A stretch of 64,000 nt of DNA from an uncultured Phascolarctobacterium sp. (lineage in GTDB: Bacteria > Bacillota > Negativicutes > Acidaminococcales > Acidaminococcaceae), in contig CAJLLL010000002.1 of the NCBI GenBank assembly GCA_905207485.1, positions 1 through 64,000 on the forward strand, given 5' to 3'. Numbering within the stretch: the stretch's first letter is position 1; every line of letters begins with the position of its first letter. The translations under genes were made by a program, and so were the position numbers. The notes below the pieces were generated by a model, which saw nothing but the letters and a program-made list of their open reading frames with translations, was not told where the DNA came from and searched no databases. Shown here in pieces: positions 8,538 to 18,276 of this stretch.

Positions 8538-9514
8538 TATACCACGCCCTGACGAACAAGGTCAGTCATATGCAGCAGCCCGATAACATGATTTTCCGCA
8601 TCTACAACCGGAAGCACGGTAATAGGTTTCGGACGGTTGCTTTCCATAATGTGCAGTGCCTGGGCTGCAAGTTTTTCTTTGGTAATGGTTTTGGGGCTGG
8701 CCGTCATAAGTTCCGTTACCGGACGTTTCAAGAAATCTACGCCTTTGCTCAAGCCGCGGCGGATATCACCATCAGTGAGCACGCCAAGCATTTTGTTTTC
8801 TTCATCAACAACAGATACAGCGCCCAAGCCTTTATCAGTAATAACAAAGAGTGCTTCCTGCACGCTGATATCAGCTTTAACAAGCGGATTTTCGCTGCCG
8901 CTGTGCATAATATCAGCAACTGTAAGCAGCAGTTTGCGTCCTAAGGAGCCGCCCGGATGGAATACGGCAAACTGGCTTGCGGTAAATTTATGTTCCGATA
9001 ACAGCGCCAGAGCCAGTGCATCGCCATAAGCAAGCGCCGCCGTGGTACTGGAAGTAGGAGCAAGCCCAAGCGGGCAGGCTTCTTTAGATACGCCGACATT
9101 AAGCACGATATCAGAATTTCTAGCAAGCGTGGAATTCGGGTTGCCTACCATAGCAATCAGTTTAGCGCCAATCCTGCGCAGAGAAGGCAGTATATGCAGC
9201 ACTTCGCCTGTTTCGCCGCTGTTAGACAGCGCAATAACAACGTCGCCTTCAGTTACCATGCCCAAATCGCCGTGAATACCTTCTGCGGGATGCAGGTAAA
9301 AAGAAGGCGTGCCTGTGCTGGCAAGCGTAGCTGCCATTTTGCGCCCAATGATGCCGGATTTGCCCATACCCGTAATAACGGTGCGCCCCGGGCAGGACAT
9401 AATCATTTCAACTGCGGCTTTAAAATGTTCGTCTATGCGTTCAACCTGTTCCAAAACAGCTTCAGCTTCCAGACGCAGTACCTGACGCGCCTGTTCCAGC
9501 ATTTTGTCTTCCAT
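8537..9514 (-). CDS. kdsD: D-arabinose-5-phosphate isomerase KdsD (KpsF/GutQ family)
   Basis: This 325-residue enzyme makes arabinose-5-phosphate for KDO synthesis. An N-terminal SIS domain (about residues 30-175; GMGKSGIIGRKMAATLAST, PAEGIHGDLG) is followed by two CBS domains (about residues 205-320). It lies between kdsA and kdsC, which together give the complete pathway to KDO. Confidence 0.95.
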   Translation of the reverse strand: MEDKMLEQARQVLRLEAEAVLEQVERIDEHFKAAVEMIMSCPGRTVITGMGKSGIIGRKMAATLASTGTPSFYLHPAEGIHGDLGMVTEGDVVIALSNSGETGEVLHILPSLRRIGAKLIAMVGNPNSTLARNSDIVLNVGVSKEACPLGLAPTSSTTAALAYGDALALALLSEHKFTASQFAVFHPGGSLGRKLLLTVADIMHSGSENPLVKADISVQEALFVITDKGLGAVSVVDEENKMLGVLTDGDIRRGLSKGVDFLKRPVTELMTASPKTITKEKLAAQALHIMESNRPKPITVLPVVDAENHVIGLLHMTDLVRQGVV

Positions 9515-9544
9515 CAGGAAATCACTCCTTTAAATGCAGCGGCA

Positions 9545-10363
9545 TTAACCGCGAACAATTTTGTCTATAGCCAAAACATCTTTTAAAAGCGCTTCAAGGT
9601 CATCAAGTTTTACCATGTTCGGACCATCGGAAAGCGCTTCGGCCGGATTATCATGTACCTCAAGGAACAATGCGTCAACGCCTACGGCAGCGGCTGCCCT
9701 TGCCATATGCGGCACATACTGGCTTTGCCCGCCGGAAGAAGTTCCCTGGCCGCCGGGAATCTGAACGCTGTGCGTAGCATCCATAACTACCGGATATCCA
9801 AGTTCACGCATAATTGCCAACCCGCGCATATCAGTTACAAGCGTGTTGTAACCAAAACTTGCGCCGCGTTCGGTCAGCATAATATTTTTATTGCCTGCTT
9901 CTTCAATTTTTTTAATAACGTTTTTCATATCCCAAGGGGCAAGGAACTGGCCTTTTTTTACATTAACAGTCCTGCCGGATTTGCCGGCCTGATAAACAAG
10001 GTCAGTCTGGCGGCACAAAAATGCCGGAATCTGCAAAATATCAGCAACTTCGGCTGCAGGTTCAACCTGATAAGTTTCGTGGATATCAGTTACAACGGGA
10101 ACGCCCAAATCTTTTTTAATCTGTGCCAGAATTGCAAGGCCTTCTTTCAATCCCGGTCCGCGGAAAGAGTTATAAGAAGAACGGTTTGCCTTATCAAAAG
10201 ATGCTTTAAAAACATAAGGCATACCCAGTTTATCGGCAATGGCCTTAGCACGTTTGCCAATCATCAGGCTGCGTTCATAGCCTTCCAGTACGCAAGGGCC
10301 TGCCAAAAGCAGCATAGGATGCCCCTGTCCAACTTTATAATCGCCAACTGTTACTATATTCAT
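9545..10363 (-). CDS. kdsA: 2-dehydro-3-deoxyphosphooctonate aldolase KdsA (KDO-8-phosphate synthase)
   Basis: This 272-residue enzyme condenses arabinose-5-phosphate with PEP. Family motifs include LLAGPCVLEG, FKASFDKANRSS, PVVTDIHE and MDATHSVQ. The Cys in GPCV and the lack of an Asn in FDKANR suggest the metal-dependent type, but this is not certain by eye. The ATG at 10363 is chosen because AAAGGAGG lies five bases upstream. An in-frame start six codons earlier would bury that site. Confidence 0.95.
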   Translation of the reverse strand: MNIVTVGDYKVGQGHPMLLLAGPCVLEGYERSLMIGKRAKAIADKLGMPYVFKASFDKANRSSYNSFRGPGLKEGLAILAQIKKDLGVPVVTDIHETYQVEPAAEVADILQIPAFLCRQTDLVYQAGKSGRTVNVKKGQFLAPWDMKNVIKKIEEAGNKNIMLTERGASFGYNTLVTDMRGLAIMRELGYPVVMDATHSVQIPGGQGTSSGGQSQYVPHMARAAAAVGVDALFLEVHDNPAEALSDGPNMVKLDDLEALLKDVLAIDKIVRG

Positions 10364-10392
10364 GTCTGCCTCCTTTATCATTAAATAGTATT

Positions 10393-11127
10393 TTATTTGT
10401 TCTTTTCTGCAAAAAGTTTATTTATTGCTTCCAAATCTTCCGGAGTATCAATGCCTATGCCCTGAAAATCGCTTTCCAAAACTTTAATTTTATAGCCGTT
10501 CTGCAAAGCGCGGAGCTGTTCAAGACCTTCTACCTGTTCAAGAATTGTAGGTTCAAGTGCGGCATATTGCAGTAAAAAGTCGCGGCGGTATGCATATACG
10601 CCAACATGTTTATAAACTTTGGCTCCTGCAATTTTATTACGCGGATACGGAATAAGGCTGCGGGAAAAATACAGCGCGTAGCCGTTGTCATCGGTAACAA
10701 CTTTAACGGCAGCAGGGTCGTTGTATTCGCTTTCCTTCATCGGCACTTTCATGGTTGCCATTTTAAGTTCATCATTGCCTTCAAAAGCCTTTGCCAGACG
10801 GTCAATAATATCCGGGTCAATCATCGGCTCATCGCCCTGTACATTAATAATAACATCAACATCAGGATACTGCATGGCAACTTCAGCCAAACGGTCAGTT
10901 CCGCTCGGGTGGTCAGGCGAAGTCATTACCGCTTTGCCTCCAAAACCAACAACGGTATCATAAACCATTTCGTTATCTGTTGCCACAATTACGTCATCCG
11001 GCTCTTTTGCTTCGCAGGCACGCATATAAGTATGCTGAATCATCGGTTTGCCTGCAATCAGCGCCAGCGGTTTGCCCGGCAGGCGCGTAGAAGCATAACG
11101 CGCAGGAATTACACACAAAACCTTCAT
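10393..11127 (-). CDS. kdsB: 3-deoxy-manno-octulosonate cytidylyltransferase KdsB
   Basis: This 244-residue enzyme activates KDO as CMP-KDO. The N-terminal nucleotide-binding motif VIPARYASTRLPGKPL is characteristic, followed by VIVATDNE and INVQGDEPMI. It starts inside the last codons of the kdtA-lpxK fusion (four-base overlap), indicating translational coupling. Confidence 0.96.
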   Translation of the reverse strand: MKVLCVIPARYASTRLPGKPLALIAGKPMIQHTYMRACEAKEPDDVIVATDNEMVYDTVVGFGGKAVMTSPDHPSGTDRLAEVAMQYPDVDVIINVQGDEPMIDPDIIDRLAKAFEGNDELKMATMKVPMKESEYNDPAAVKVVTDDNGYALYFSRSLIPYPRNKIAGAKVYKHVGVYAYRRDFLLQYAALEPTILEQVEGLEQLRALQNGYKIKVLESDFQGIGIDTPEDLEAINKLFAEKNK

Positions 11128-13652
11128 TGCTTTTTCGTCTCCTTTTGGATAGCACTGATAATTGTTTTCTCAAACAAATCATGCCCTTCCGTAATCATAA
11201 TGTCCATATTTAATATGTACAGCGGCAAATCCCTGTTAAAGTAAATAAACTCTGTCGGAATTTTTACCGCGTCCTTGGCTGTTGTAATCAGCGCCACAGC
11301 CTCTTTGCTTGCCGCGCGTTCGCTGATATACTGCATTTCAATCATGCCGTAATCGTGATGGTCAGGGTAACGGATAGCTTCAAGAATATCCAGACCGATG
11401 CTTGCAAGCGTCTGCTCAAAAGAGGACGGGTTGCCGATAGCGGAAAAGACCATAACTTTTTTGCCTTCAAGCACAGAAAGGTCAAGCGTGTTTTCATGTA
11501 TGCCTTTGTACCAGTCGGCAATTTCCACAAAGTTTTTAGGATGATGCACGCTTTCGATAACCGGAGCTTTGCCGTTGTATTTATCAAGCGTTTTGCGCAG
11601 GTTAATACGGCTGAACTGTGAACTCTGGTCGGTTTTGGTCAGCAGGAAAAGCCCTGCCCTGTCAAGATGTTTTAACGGCTCGCGCAGAGTGCCGCGCGGC
11701 AGCAGGCTGCCGTTGCCGAACATGTTGTAGGTATCTACAAGCACTACGTCCAAATCGCGGTACAGATGCCAGTGCTGGTAACCGTCGTCCATGATGATAA
11801 CTTCGGCATTTAATTTATCAACGGCATACTGGCCTGTAACAGCACGGTTTTTACCAATGATAACAGGAATGCCTGGAAGGGTTTTAGCCATCAGGTAAGC
11901 TTCATCGCCTGCTTCATATGCTGTCATGAAAATCTTTTTGCCATCGCTGACAACGCCCAGCTCCTTATCCCAATGGGAACGGTAACCGCGGTTAAGAATA
12001 ACAACACGGTAACCCATGTTTTTAATCATTGCGGCAACTTTCTGCGCAGTAGGTGTTTTACCTGTGCCGCCTACCGTAATATTGCCTATGGAAATTACGC
12101 AGCAGTCAAGTTTTTTCTGTTGGAAGAAACCAACATTATACAGCCACAGTTTGCTGCATACGCCGAATTCATACAAAATGGAGAAGAAACGCAGCACAAA
12201 CAGCAGCACATTGCCCATCAGCGAAACTTTAGGCCCATGTACCATCTGGTACACATATTGGATAATGAAATCGCCATGGCGCAGGCTGATCCCGCCGTCA
12301 TCCTTCAAGTTGCGGATATTGGTCGGATAACGCGCCATAATCGTAGCAGGAACCGTAGTAATACGCAGTAAATCTTCGAGATATTCAATACTGCGTACGG
12401 CAGCACCGCGGTTTTCTTTAATAACCTGCAAAGATGCAGCGCCCATTTTAGCACGGCGTTCATCGTTCTGAACAATATCAAGCAATTCTTTGGTAAGTTC
12501 CGGCACGCCGCTTACCATTTTGCAGGCGCCAACCTTGCTTAACAAAGAATAGGAATCTTTAAAGTTCTGCATGCTGGGGCCAACCAGTATCGGTTTGGCA
12601 TGCGCAGCAGGTTCCAGTACATTGTGCCCGCCGTGGTTAATCAGTGAGCCGCCGACAAATACAACATCGCCGACAGAATAAATTCTGCCCAGTTCACCAA
12701 TAGTATCAATAACGAGTACCGGATAATGCGGGCGCGCACCGTCAATTTTCAGAAGTTTGGAACGCAAGCCTGCATCATAGCCAAAATTACCGGACAAACG
12801 CACAATTTCGTTAGTACGTTCCGGCTTGCGCGGAGCAATTACAAGGCGTGCATTGGGATAAGTTTCCCTTATTGTTTTAAAGGCTTCCAGCACAGCCTTC
12901 TCCTCAGTAGGATGCGTAGAACCGGCAACAATAACGGGATATGCCCCTTCAATGCCCAGTTCACGCTTGTAGGTATCCAAATCTTCCTGCGTTACCTCTG
13001 CATAAGTCTGGTCAAATTTGGTATTGCCAGTTACATAAATTTTGCTGGTATCTGCGCCCAAATGGCGGATATAATCGGCATCAATGCTGGACTGCATGCA
13101 GAAACGGCTTACAGTATTCAGCATATCATCCCAAATTCCCAAAAGGTAACGGTAAGTTTTAACAGATTTTTCGGAAATACGCCCGTTAACCATCATAACA
13201 GGAATATTGCGTTCACGCAGAGCGCGCAGCAAATTAGGCCAGAGTTCCGTCTCTACCGGCATAAAAATGCGCGGACGAATACGTTTTACAACAGATTCGG
13301 ATACGAAAGGCATATCAAGCGGGAAATAAATAATAGCATCTGCTTCAGGAATAATCTGATGCGCCATATCATAACCGCCAACCGTAACGGCTGAAACAAG
13401 TATTGGTATATCCGGCATCGCCTTACGTATTTCTTTAACCAAAGGGCTCGTTGCAACTATTTCACCGACAGATGCGCCATGAATCCAGATGCAGCCTTTA
13501 TGCGCAACGGCTTCAATTTCTTCATCGTGAATACCGCCGAGGCTTTGGCGAAGCCTTTTGGTAAAACCTTTTTCACAAATTGAACGGTAAATGAAATAGG
13601 GCATTACCAGGAAAAAAGCGCCAATCATCAATAAATTATAAATTATATACAT
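11124..13652 (-). CDS. Bifunctional KDO transferase / tetraacyldisaccharide 4'-kinase (KdtA-LpxK fusion)
   Basis: One unbroken 842-residue frame joins two lipid A enzymes. Residues 1-430 are a WaaA/KdtA-type GT30 glycosyltransferase: an N-terminal membrane anchor, WIHGASVGE with the catalytic Glu near residue 64, then ETELWPN, VTGNTKFD, AGSTHPTEE and VLEPAAH. After a linker of about 35 residues, residues 465-842 are LpxK, with the P-loop IGNITVGGTGKTP near residues 522-534 and MDDGYQHW later. In most bacteria these are separate proteins of about 420 and 330-370 residues. The fused enzyme would phosphorylate the lipid A precursor and add KDO to the product. It is followed directly by kdsB, which makes the sugar donor. 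Confidence 0.93.
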   Translation of the reverse strand: MYIIYNLLMIGAFFLVMPYFIYRSICEKGFTKRLRQSLGGIHDEEIEAVAHKGCIWIHGASVGEIVATSPLVKEIRKAMPDIPILVSAVTVGGYDMAHQIIPEADAIIYFPLDMPFVSESVVKRIRPRIFMPVETELWPNLLRALRERNIPVMMVNGRISEKSVKTYRYLLGIWDDMLNTVSRFCMQSSIDADYIRHLGADTSKIYVTGNTKFDQTYAEVTQEDLDTYKRELGIEGAYPVIVAGSTHPTEEKAVLEAFKTIRETYPNARLVIAPRKPERTNEIVRLSGNFGYDAGLRSKLLKIDGARPHYPVLVIDTIGELGRIYSVGDVVFVGGSLINHGGHNVLEPAAHAKPILVGPSMQNFKDSYSLLSKVGACKMVSGVPELTKELLDIVQNDERRAKMGAASLQVIKENRGAAVRSIEYLEDLLRITTVPATIMARYPTNIRNLKDDGGISLRHGDFIIQYVYQMVHGPKVSLMGNVLLFVLRFFSILYEFGVCSKLWLYNVGFFQQKKLDCCVISIGNITVGGTGKTPTAQKVAAMIKNMGYRVVILNRGYRSHWDKELGVVSDGKKIFMTAYEAGDEAYLMAKTLPGIPVIIGKNRAVTGQYAVDKLNAEVIIMDDGYQHWHLYRDLDVVLVDTYNMFGNGSLLPRGTLREPLKHLDRAGLFLLTKTDQSSQFSRINLRKTLDKYNGKAPVIESVHHPKNFVEIADWYKGIHENTLDLSVLEGKKVMVFSAIGNPSSFEQTLASIGLDILEAIRYPDHHDYGMIEMQYISERAASKEAVALITTAKDAVKIPTEFIYFNRDLPLYILNMDIMITEGHDLFEKTIISAIQKETKKQ

Positions 13653-13661
13653 CGGCTAACC

Positions 13662-15395
13662 TCATTTCGTTTCCTTGTTGCGGTACTGAATTTGATAAAG
13701 GTGGGCATATAGCCCGTTTTTGGCAAGCAATTCATCATGCGTGCCTGTTTCAACAAGCGTGCCGTGTTCCAGCACTAATATCTTATCGGCATTTTTAATA
13801 GTGGAAAGGCGGTGCGCTATAACAAAGGAAGTACGCCCAATCATTAGACGGTCCAATGCTTCCTGTACTACGCGTTCACTTTCCGTATCAAGTGCCGAAG
13901 TAGCTTCGTCCAAAATCAAAATGCGCGGATTTTTAAGTATTGCCCGGGCAATAGCTATACGCTGACGCTGCCCGCCGCTGATATTAACGCCGCGGTCACC
14001 GAGTTTGGTTTCGTATCCCTGCGGCAGCTGGCGGATAAATTCATCAGCATTAGCGGCTTTGGCAGCTTCGAAAACTTCTTCCGGCGTTGCATCAAGCCTG
14101 CCGTATAAAATGTTGTCATATACGCTGCCGTTAAACAGCATTGTTTCCTGCGGCACAATGCCTACCTGTCCGCGCAGGGAATCAAGCGTTACATCTTTAA
14201 TGCTGCATCCGTCGATGCGGATAGCGCCGCCAGTAACGTCATAAAAACGGGGCAGCAGACTGGCAATAGTCGATTTGCCTGCACCGGAAGGCCCGACAAT
14301 AGCAGTTACCTCGCCGGGATTTACTGTAAAGGACAAGCCTCTCAGCACTTCTTCTTCAGGGTTATAACTGAATTTAACATTATCAAACTCAACCTTGCCT
14401 TTAACAGGCGGCAAAGGTTTAGCTTCCGGCAGTTCTTTAATATCTTCCGGCAAATCCAATACGCTGAAAACGCGGTCGCCGGCAGCCAATGCCTTTTGAA
14501 TACTTGCGGCAACTTTAGTCAAGCGTTTAATCGGGTTGGCAATATTAACAGCATACACCAAAAACGCAACCAATGCACCTGCCGTAATATCACCGTCAAT
14601 AACGCTGCGCCCGCCATACCACATTACAATGGTTACGCCAACGGCTGCGACAAATTCCACAACCGGGGTCAGCAGCGAATTCAGCTTGATATTTTTCATA
14701 TTAGCATAAAAGTTTTCTTTATTTTGGTCATCAAAACGGCCGGTTTCATATTCTTCACGCACAAATGATTTGATAACACGTGCAGAAGAAACTGTTTCCT
14801 GCAAAACCGAAGTCAGTTCTGCCGTACATTCCTGAATTTCACCGCCGTTTTTACGGATTTTCTTACCGAAATAATCCATGCACCACAAAACAACCGGGAA
14901 CGTGCAGAAGGTAAACAGCGTCAGCTTCCAATCCAGCCACAGCATTGCTACAATACTGCCTATCAGTATAAGGCCTTCAGTAACAAGCTCTACTGCTTTT
15001 TCCACCATTGCTGTCTGCATTGCCGCAACGTCATTGGTAACATAGCTCATAATGGTGCCGGTTTTATTTTTATCATAAAAAGACATGCTTAAACGCTGTA
15101 GCTTACGGAAAATTTCTCCGCGGATGTCAATAACTACTTTCTGGCCCACCCAGCTCATTAAATAGCTTTGTCCATAGAAAAACAAACCGCGAATAATAAA
15201 GATAACGATAATACTTACAGCAATTACATAAAGCATAAACGTATCTTTTTGTACCAGCACCTTATCTACAACGTCTTTAATAATCCACGGCAGATAAAGG
15301 TTGCAGGCAGATGCCATAACCGTACACAAAATTGCCATCATCAGACGGTGCGTATAAGGCCTGATATATTTTAAAAGTCTTAAATACAAATTCAT
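13662..15395 (-). CDS. msbA: Lipid A export ABC transporter MsbA-like
   Basis: This 577-residue half-transporter has a six-helix membrane domain (residues 1-310) and a C-terminal ATPase with Walker A GPSGAGKST, signature NISGGQRQR and Walker B ILILDEATSALD. Its position between lpxB and kdtA-lpxK supports a lipid A flippase role rather than drug export. It starts four bases inside lpxB. Homologues of this fold have broad substrates, so the MsbA call rests partly on context. Confidence 0.88.
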   Translation of the reverse strand: MNLYLRLLKYIRPYTHRLMMAILCTVMASACNLYLPWIIKDVVDKVLVQKDTFMLYVIAVSIIVIFIIRGLFFYGQSYLMSWVGQKVVIDIRGEIFRKLQRLSMSFYDKNKTGTIMSYVTNDVAAMQTAMVEKAVELVTEGLILIGSIVAMLWLDWKLTLFTFCTFPVVLWCMDYFGKKIRKNGGEIQECTAELTSVLQETVSSARVIKSFVREEYETGRFDDQNKENFYANMKNIKLNSLLTPVVEFVAAVGVTIVMWYGGRSVIDGDITAGALVAFLVYAVNIANPIKRLTKVAASIQKALAAGDRVFSVLDLPEDIKELPEAKPLPPVKGKVEFDNVKFSYNPEEEVLRGLSFTVNPGEVTAIVGPSGAGKSTIASLLPRFYDVTGGAIRIDGCSIKDVTLDSLRGQVGIVPQETMLFNGSVYDNILYGRLDATPEEVFEAAKAANADEFIRQLPQGYETKLGDRGVNISGGQRQRIAIARAILKNPRILILDEATSALDTESERVVQEALDRLMIGRTSFVIAHRLSTIKNADKILVLEHGTLVETGTHDELLAKNGLYAHLYQIQYRNKETK

Positions 15396-16528
15396 TTTTT
15401 CTCCTTGGCTACGCGGAGTATCAGTTCCGCAACTCGGTTTACCGCACCGGGGGCGCCCAATCTTTCTTTAACATAAGCCAAATCCTGTTTCATCTGCGCA
15501 TTGCGCTCAGGTTCAAGCAGGTGCAGCGCTTCCTGCGCTGTTTTTTCAGGGGTGAAATCTTCTTGCAAAAGTTCCGGCAAAATATGTTTGCCTGCAACAA
15601 TGTTAGGCAGGCCGATATCCGGAATGTTAATAACACGGCGTGCTATAAACGCCGATATAGGCGAAGTTCTGTACACAATTACACATCCGAGCCCGCATAA
15701 TGCAGCTTCCAGCGTTACGGTGCCGCTCGTCGCCAACGCCAGGTCTGCAACACTCATTGCGTCATAAATATGGCCTTCCACAATTTTTACGTTAAGCCCG
15801 CTTGCCTTTATCATGCCTTCAAGCATTTCTTTAGGTATTGTAGATGCGCGAGGCATGGCAAAATCAATGTCCGGTTCTTTTTCTGCAATTAGTTTTGCGG
15901 CCTCAAGCAATGTAGGCAGCATTTTCTGTATTTCCATCAAACGGCTGCCCGGCAGAAGCAAAATAAGCCTGCGCCCCGGTTCTTTACCGGCAAACGCTGC
16001 CGCTTCTTCAACCGGCATGCTTGTTTTAACTATGTCAATCAGCGGATGCCCGACAAATTCTACGTCAGCGCCCGCTTCTTTATAAACATCATATTCAAAC
16101 GGAAAGATAGAAGCTATTTTGGTAACAAGACGCGCAACTTTAGGCGCACGCCCTTTATTCCACGCCCATGCTGACGGCGGGATATATGATACAACCGGAA
16201 TGCCTTTTTCTTTGGCAAGTTTTGCCAGTTTCATATTAAAACCCGGATAATCCACGGTAACAAAACAGTCCGGTTTGCGCTCATCCATCACTCTGCCAAA
16301 ATCGCTGCGCAGTTTAAACAGCGAAGGCAGTTTTTTTACAACTTCCACAAAGCCCATTACGCCATGCTCTTTAATATCAAACAGCACCTCACCGCCGGCT
16401 TCGCGCATGCAGTCGCCGCCCATACCGAAAACTTCGCACTCCGGGTCTATTTTTTTCAGCGCCCTTGTTACAGCACCGGCATGTACATCGCCGGAAGCCT
16501 CACCGGCAGAAATAAGTATCTTGGACAT
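15392..16528 (-). CDS. lpxB: Lipid-A-disaccharide synthase LpxB
   Basis: This 378-residue GT19 glycosyltransferase joins UDP-diacylglucosamine and lipid X. Motifs are ISAGEASGDVHA at the N-terminus, FGMGGDCMREAG, LLLPGSRLMEI and ATSGTVTLEAAL. It is the first gene of the long downstream operon, and a terminator separates it from lpxI. The ribosome site AAAGGAG lies about six bases upstream of ATG. Confidence 0.96.
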   Translation of the reverse strand: MSKILISAGEASGDVHAGAVTRALKKIDPECEVFGMGGDCMREAGGEVLFDIKEHGVMGFVEVVKKLPSLFKLRSDFGRVMDERKPDCFVTVDYPGFNMKLAKLAKEKGIPVVSYIPPSAWAWNKGRAPKVARLVTKIASIFPFEYDVYKEAGADVEFVGHPLIDIVKTSMPVEEAAAFAGKEPGRRLILLLPGSRLMEIQKMLPTLLEAAKLIAEKEPDIDFAMPRASTIPKEMLEGMIKASGLNVKIVEGHIYDAMSVADLALATSGTVTLEAALCGLGCVIVYRTSPISAFIARRVINIPDIGLPNIVAGKHILPELLQEDFTPEKTAQEALHLLEPERNAQMKQDLAYVKERLGAPGAVNRVAELILRVAKEKK

Positions 16529-16591
16529 AATGGCTCCTTTCTTCTATCTTGTTTAGTTTATTGCATACCAACTCATTATATATTATAACAC

Positions 16592-16619
16592 AAAAAGACC
16601 GAACATTAAGTCCGGTCTT
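16592..16619 (-). terminator. Terminator after lpxI
   Basis: On the minus strand a nine-base stem with one mismatch (AAGACCGGA with TTCGGTCTT) is followed by five T residues. It separates the lpxD-lpxI unit from the lpxB operon. TATAAT-like sequences follow it but no clear -35 is seen. Confidence 0.78.
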
Positions 16620-16644
16620 GCGTTTTTCTCAATTATTTTTCAAT

Positions 16645-17454
16645 TTATTTTGAAACAATCGTAATTCCATGCTCATCGGCAAGTTTAATTACAGCTTCAC
16701 GCTCAGTTAAAAGCGTATGCCCGGCTTCAATTACCAGTGCCTTACAGCCGGATTCAATCATTGACTGAATTGTTTTGGTACCAACACCCGGCACATCAAA
16801 ACGGTCATCCTGGGCTGGTTTGGCTGTTTTGGCAACCACAGCATCCTTGCCTAATTTGCCGCCGCGCAGAATGCAGGCATCAGTTCCTTCGATAGCTTCT
16901 ACAGCCATTACCGCCATATTTTTTACAACAACGGTCTGGCCTATATCAAGCCGCCCGATTTCTTTTGCCATTTTATAGCCAAAGTCCATATCAGCCAGTT
17001 CTTCCGGCGTCGGCTGGCGTTTAGTCAGTACGCCAGGCTCCGGCATCAGCGGCTTAATAAGGTAAGTCTGGTCCATAACAAAAATGTCTTCGCTTTCCAG
17101 TTCCTTAACAATGGCGTTCATAATCGTGTCATCCTTGCGGTCTGGCACAGATGACAAAATTTTAATGGCACGCATATCGGGAATAATTGCGCCTTTTTTA
17201 TATAATATTTCTTTAGTAACCTTGCCAATCATGGTTACGATTTTAACATTATTCTTTTTTAAAGTAGAAATAATTTTTCCGATTTTACCGATATGAATAT
17301 CGTAATAAACATCGGCTACTTCCGGCAGCTCCGGGTCAATATCCGGCACAACGCCGATAGCAACAATGCGGCATCCGCGTTCTTTTGCCGATTTGGCAAC
17401 GTCTACCGGCAAATGCCCAATACCGGAAAGCAGGCCCAGGGTTTCAGTTTCCAT
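16645..17454 (-). CDS. lpxI: UDP-2,3-diacylglucosamine pyrophosphatase LpxI
   Basis: This 269-residue enzyme hydrolyses UDP-diacylglucosamine to lipid X and is the LpxI type, replacing LpxH. The N-terminal GLLSGIGHLPVDVAKSAKE and C-terminal DVPGVGTKTIQSM are recognisable. It overlaps lpxA by 14 bases. The ATG at 17454 is used, with AAGGTGG seven bases upstream. A TTG one codon earlier is possible. Confidence 0.94.
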   Translation of the reverse strand: METETLGLLSGIGHLPVDVAKSAKERGCRIVAIGVVPDIDPELPEVADVYYDIHIGKIGKIISTLKKNNVKIVTMIGKVTKEILYKKGAIIPDMRAIKILSSVPDRKDDTIMNAIVKELESEDIFVMDQTYLIKPLMPEPGVLTKRQPTPEELADMDFGYKMAKEIGRLDIGQTVVVKNMAVMAVEAIEGTDACILRGGKLGKDAVVAKTAKPAQDDRFDVPGVGTKTIQSMIESGCKALVIEAGHTLLTEREAVIKLADEHGITIVSK

Positions 17455-17466
17455 CAAGCCACCACC

Positions 17467-18276
17467 TTATTTTTTCGGGGTTCTTAAAATGCCGCGCTCT
17501 GCGGTACGCAAAAAGCGCATTAAATGTTCAACAGGCTCGCAGCTGTCAAGTTCCTGTTCCATAGTCGCAATGGCTTCCTGCAAAGTAAGCCCGCTGCGGT
17601 ACAGAATACGGAAAGCCTTTTTAAGCTGGCTGCGTTCTTCCTGCGGAATGCCTGCACGTGCAATGCCTACGCTGTTCAGGCCAAACACATAAGCCGGCTG
17701 CCCGGAAACAATCATGAACGGAGGCACGTCCTGGTTAACATGCGCCTGCCCGCCAATCATGGCATTACGCCCGATTTTGCAGAACTGATGCACTGCAGCA
17801 AGGCCGCCGATAACAGCACGGTCTTCAACAGTTACATGCCCTGCCAGAGTTGCCACATTGGACATAATTACGTTGTTGCCAACCACGCAGTTATGTGCAA
17901 CATGAGTATAAGCCATCATCAAAAGATTGTTGCCGATAATGGTTTTATTTCCTTCGCCGGTTGCCCTGTTAACGGTTGTGCATTCACGGAAAATGCAGCC
18001 ATCACCGATAATAGTAGAGCTGTACTCGTTGGCAAATTTTAAATCCTGCGGAACTGCGCCGATAGAGCAGCCCGGGAAAAATACACAGTTTTTGCCTACC
18101 GTCGTATGTTCATGGATGACGGCATGCGGATAGATTTTGCAGCCGTCGCCGATAACAACGTCATCGCCGATTACCGCATACGGACCGATTTCCACGTTTT
18201 TGCCGATAACGGCATTCGGATGGACAATCGCCGTAGGATGGATGTTATGTACAGGCCTGATTACCGAATTCATCAT
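17467..18276 (-). CDS. lpxA: Acyl-ACP--UDP-N-acetylglucosamine O-acyltransferase LpxA
   Basis: This 269-residue left-handed beta-helix enzyme performs the first step of lipid A synthesis. Hexapeptide repeats fill residues 10-195, including the catalytic His segment (MMAYTHVAHNC). The C-terminal helical domain is present. The ATG at 18276 has GAGGAG five bases upstream. A GTG six bases further out is less well placed. An intergenic stretch of about 185 bases with palindromes separates it from fabZ. Confidence 0.96.
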   Translation of the reverse strand: MMNSVIRPVHNIHPTAIVHPNAVIGKNVEIGPYAVIGDDVVIGDGCKIYPHAVIHEHTTVGKNCVFFPGCSIGAVPQDLKFANEYSSTIIGDGCIFRECTTVNRATGEGNKTIIGNNLLMMAYTHVAHNCVVGNNVIMSNVATLAGHVTVEDRAVIGGLAAVHQFCKIGRNAMIGGQAHVNQDVPPFMIVSGQPAYVFGLNSVGIARAGIPQEERSQLKKAFRILYRSGLTLQEAIATMEQELDSCEPVEHLMRFLRTAERGILRTPKK

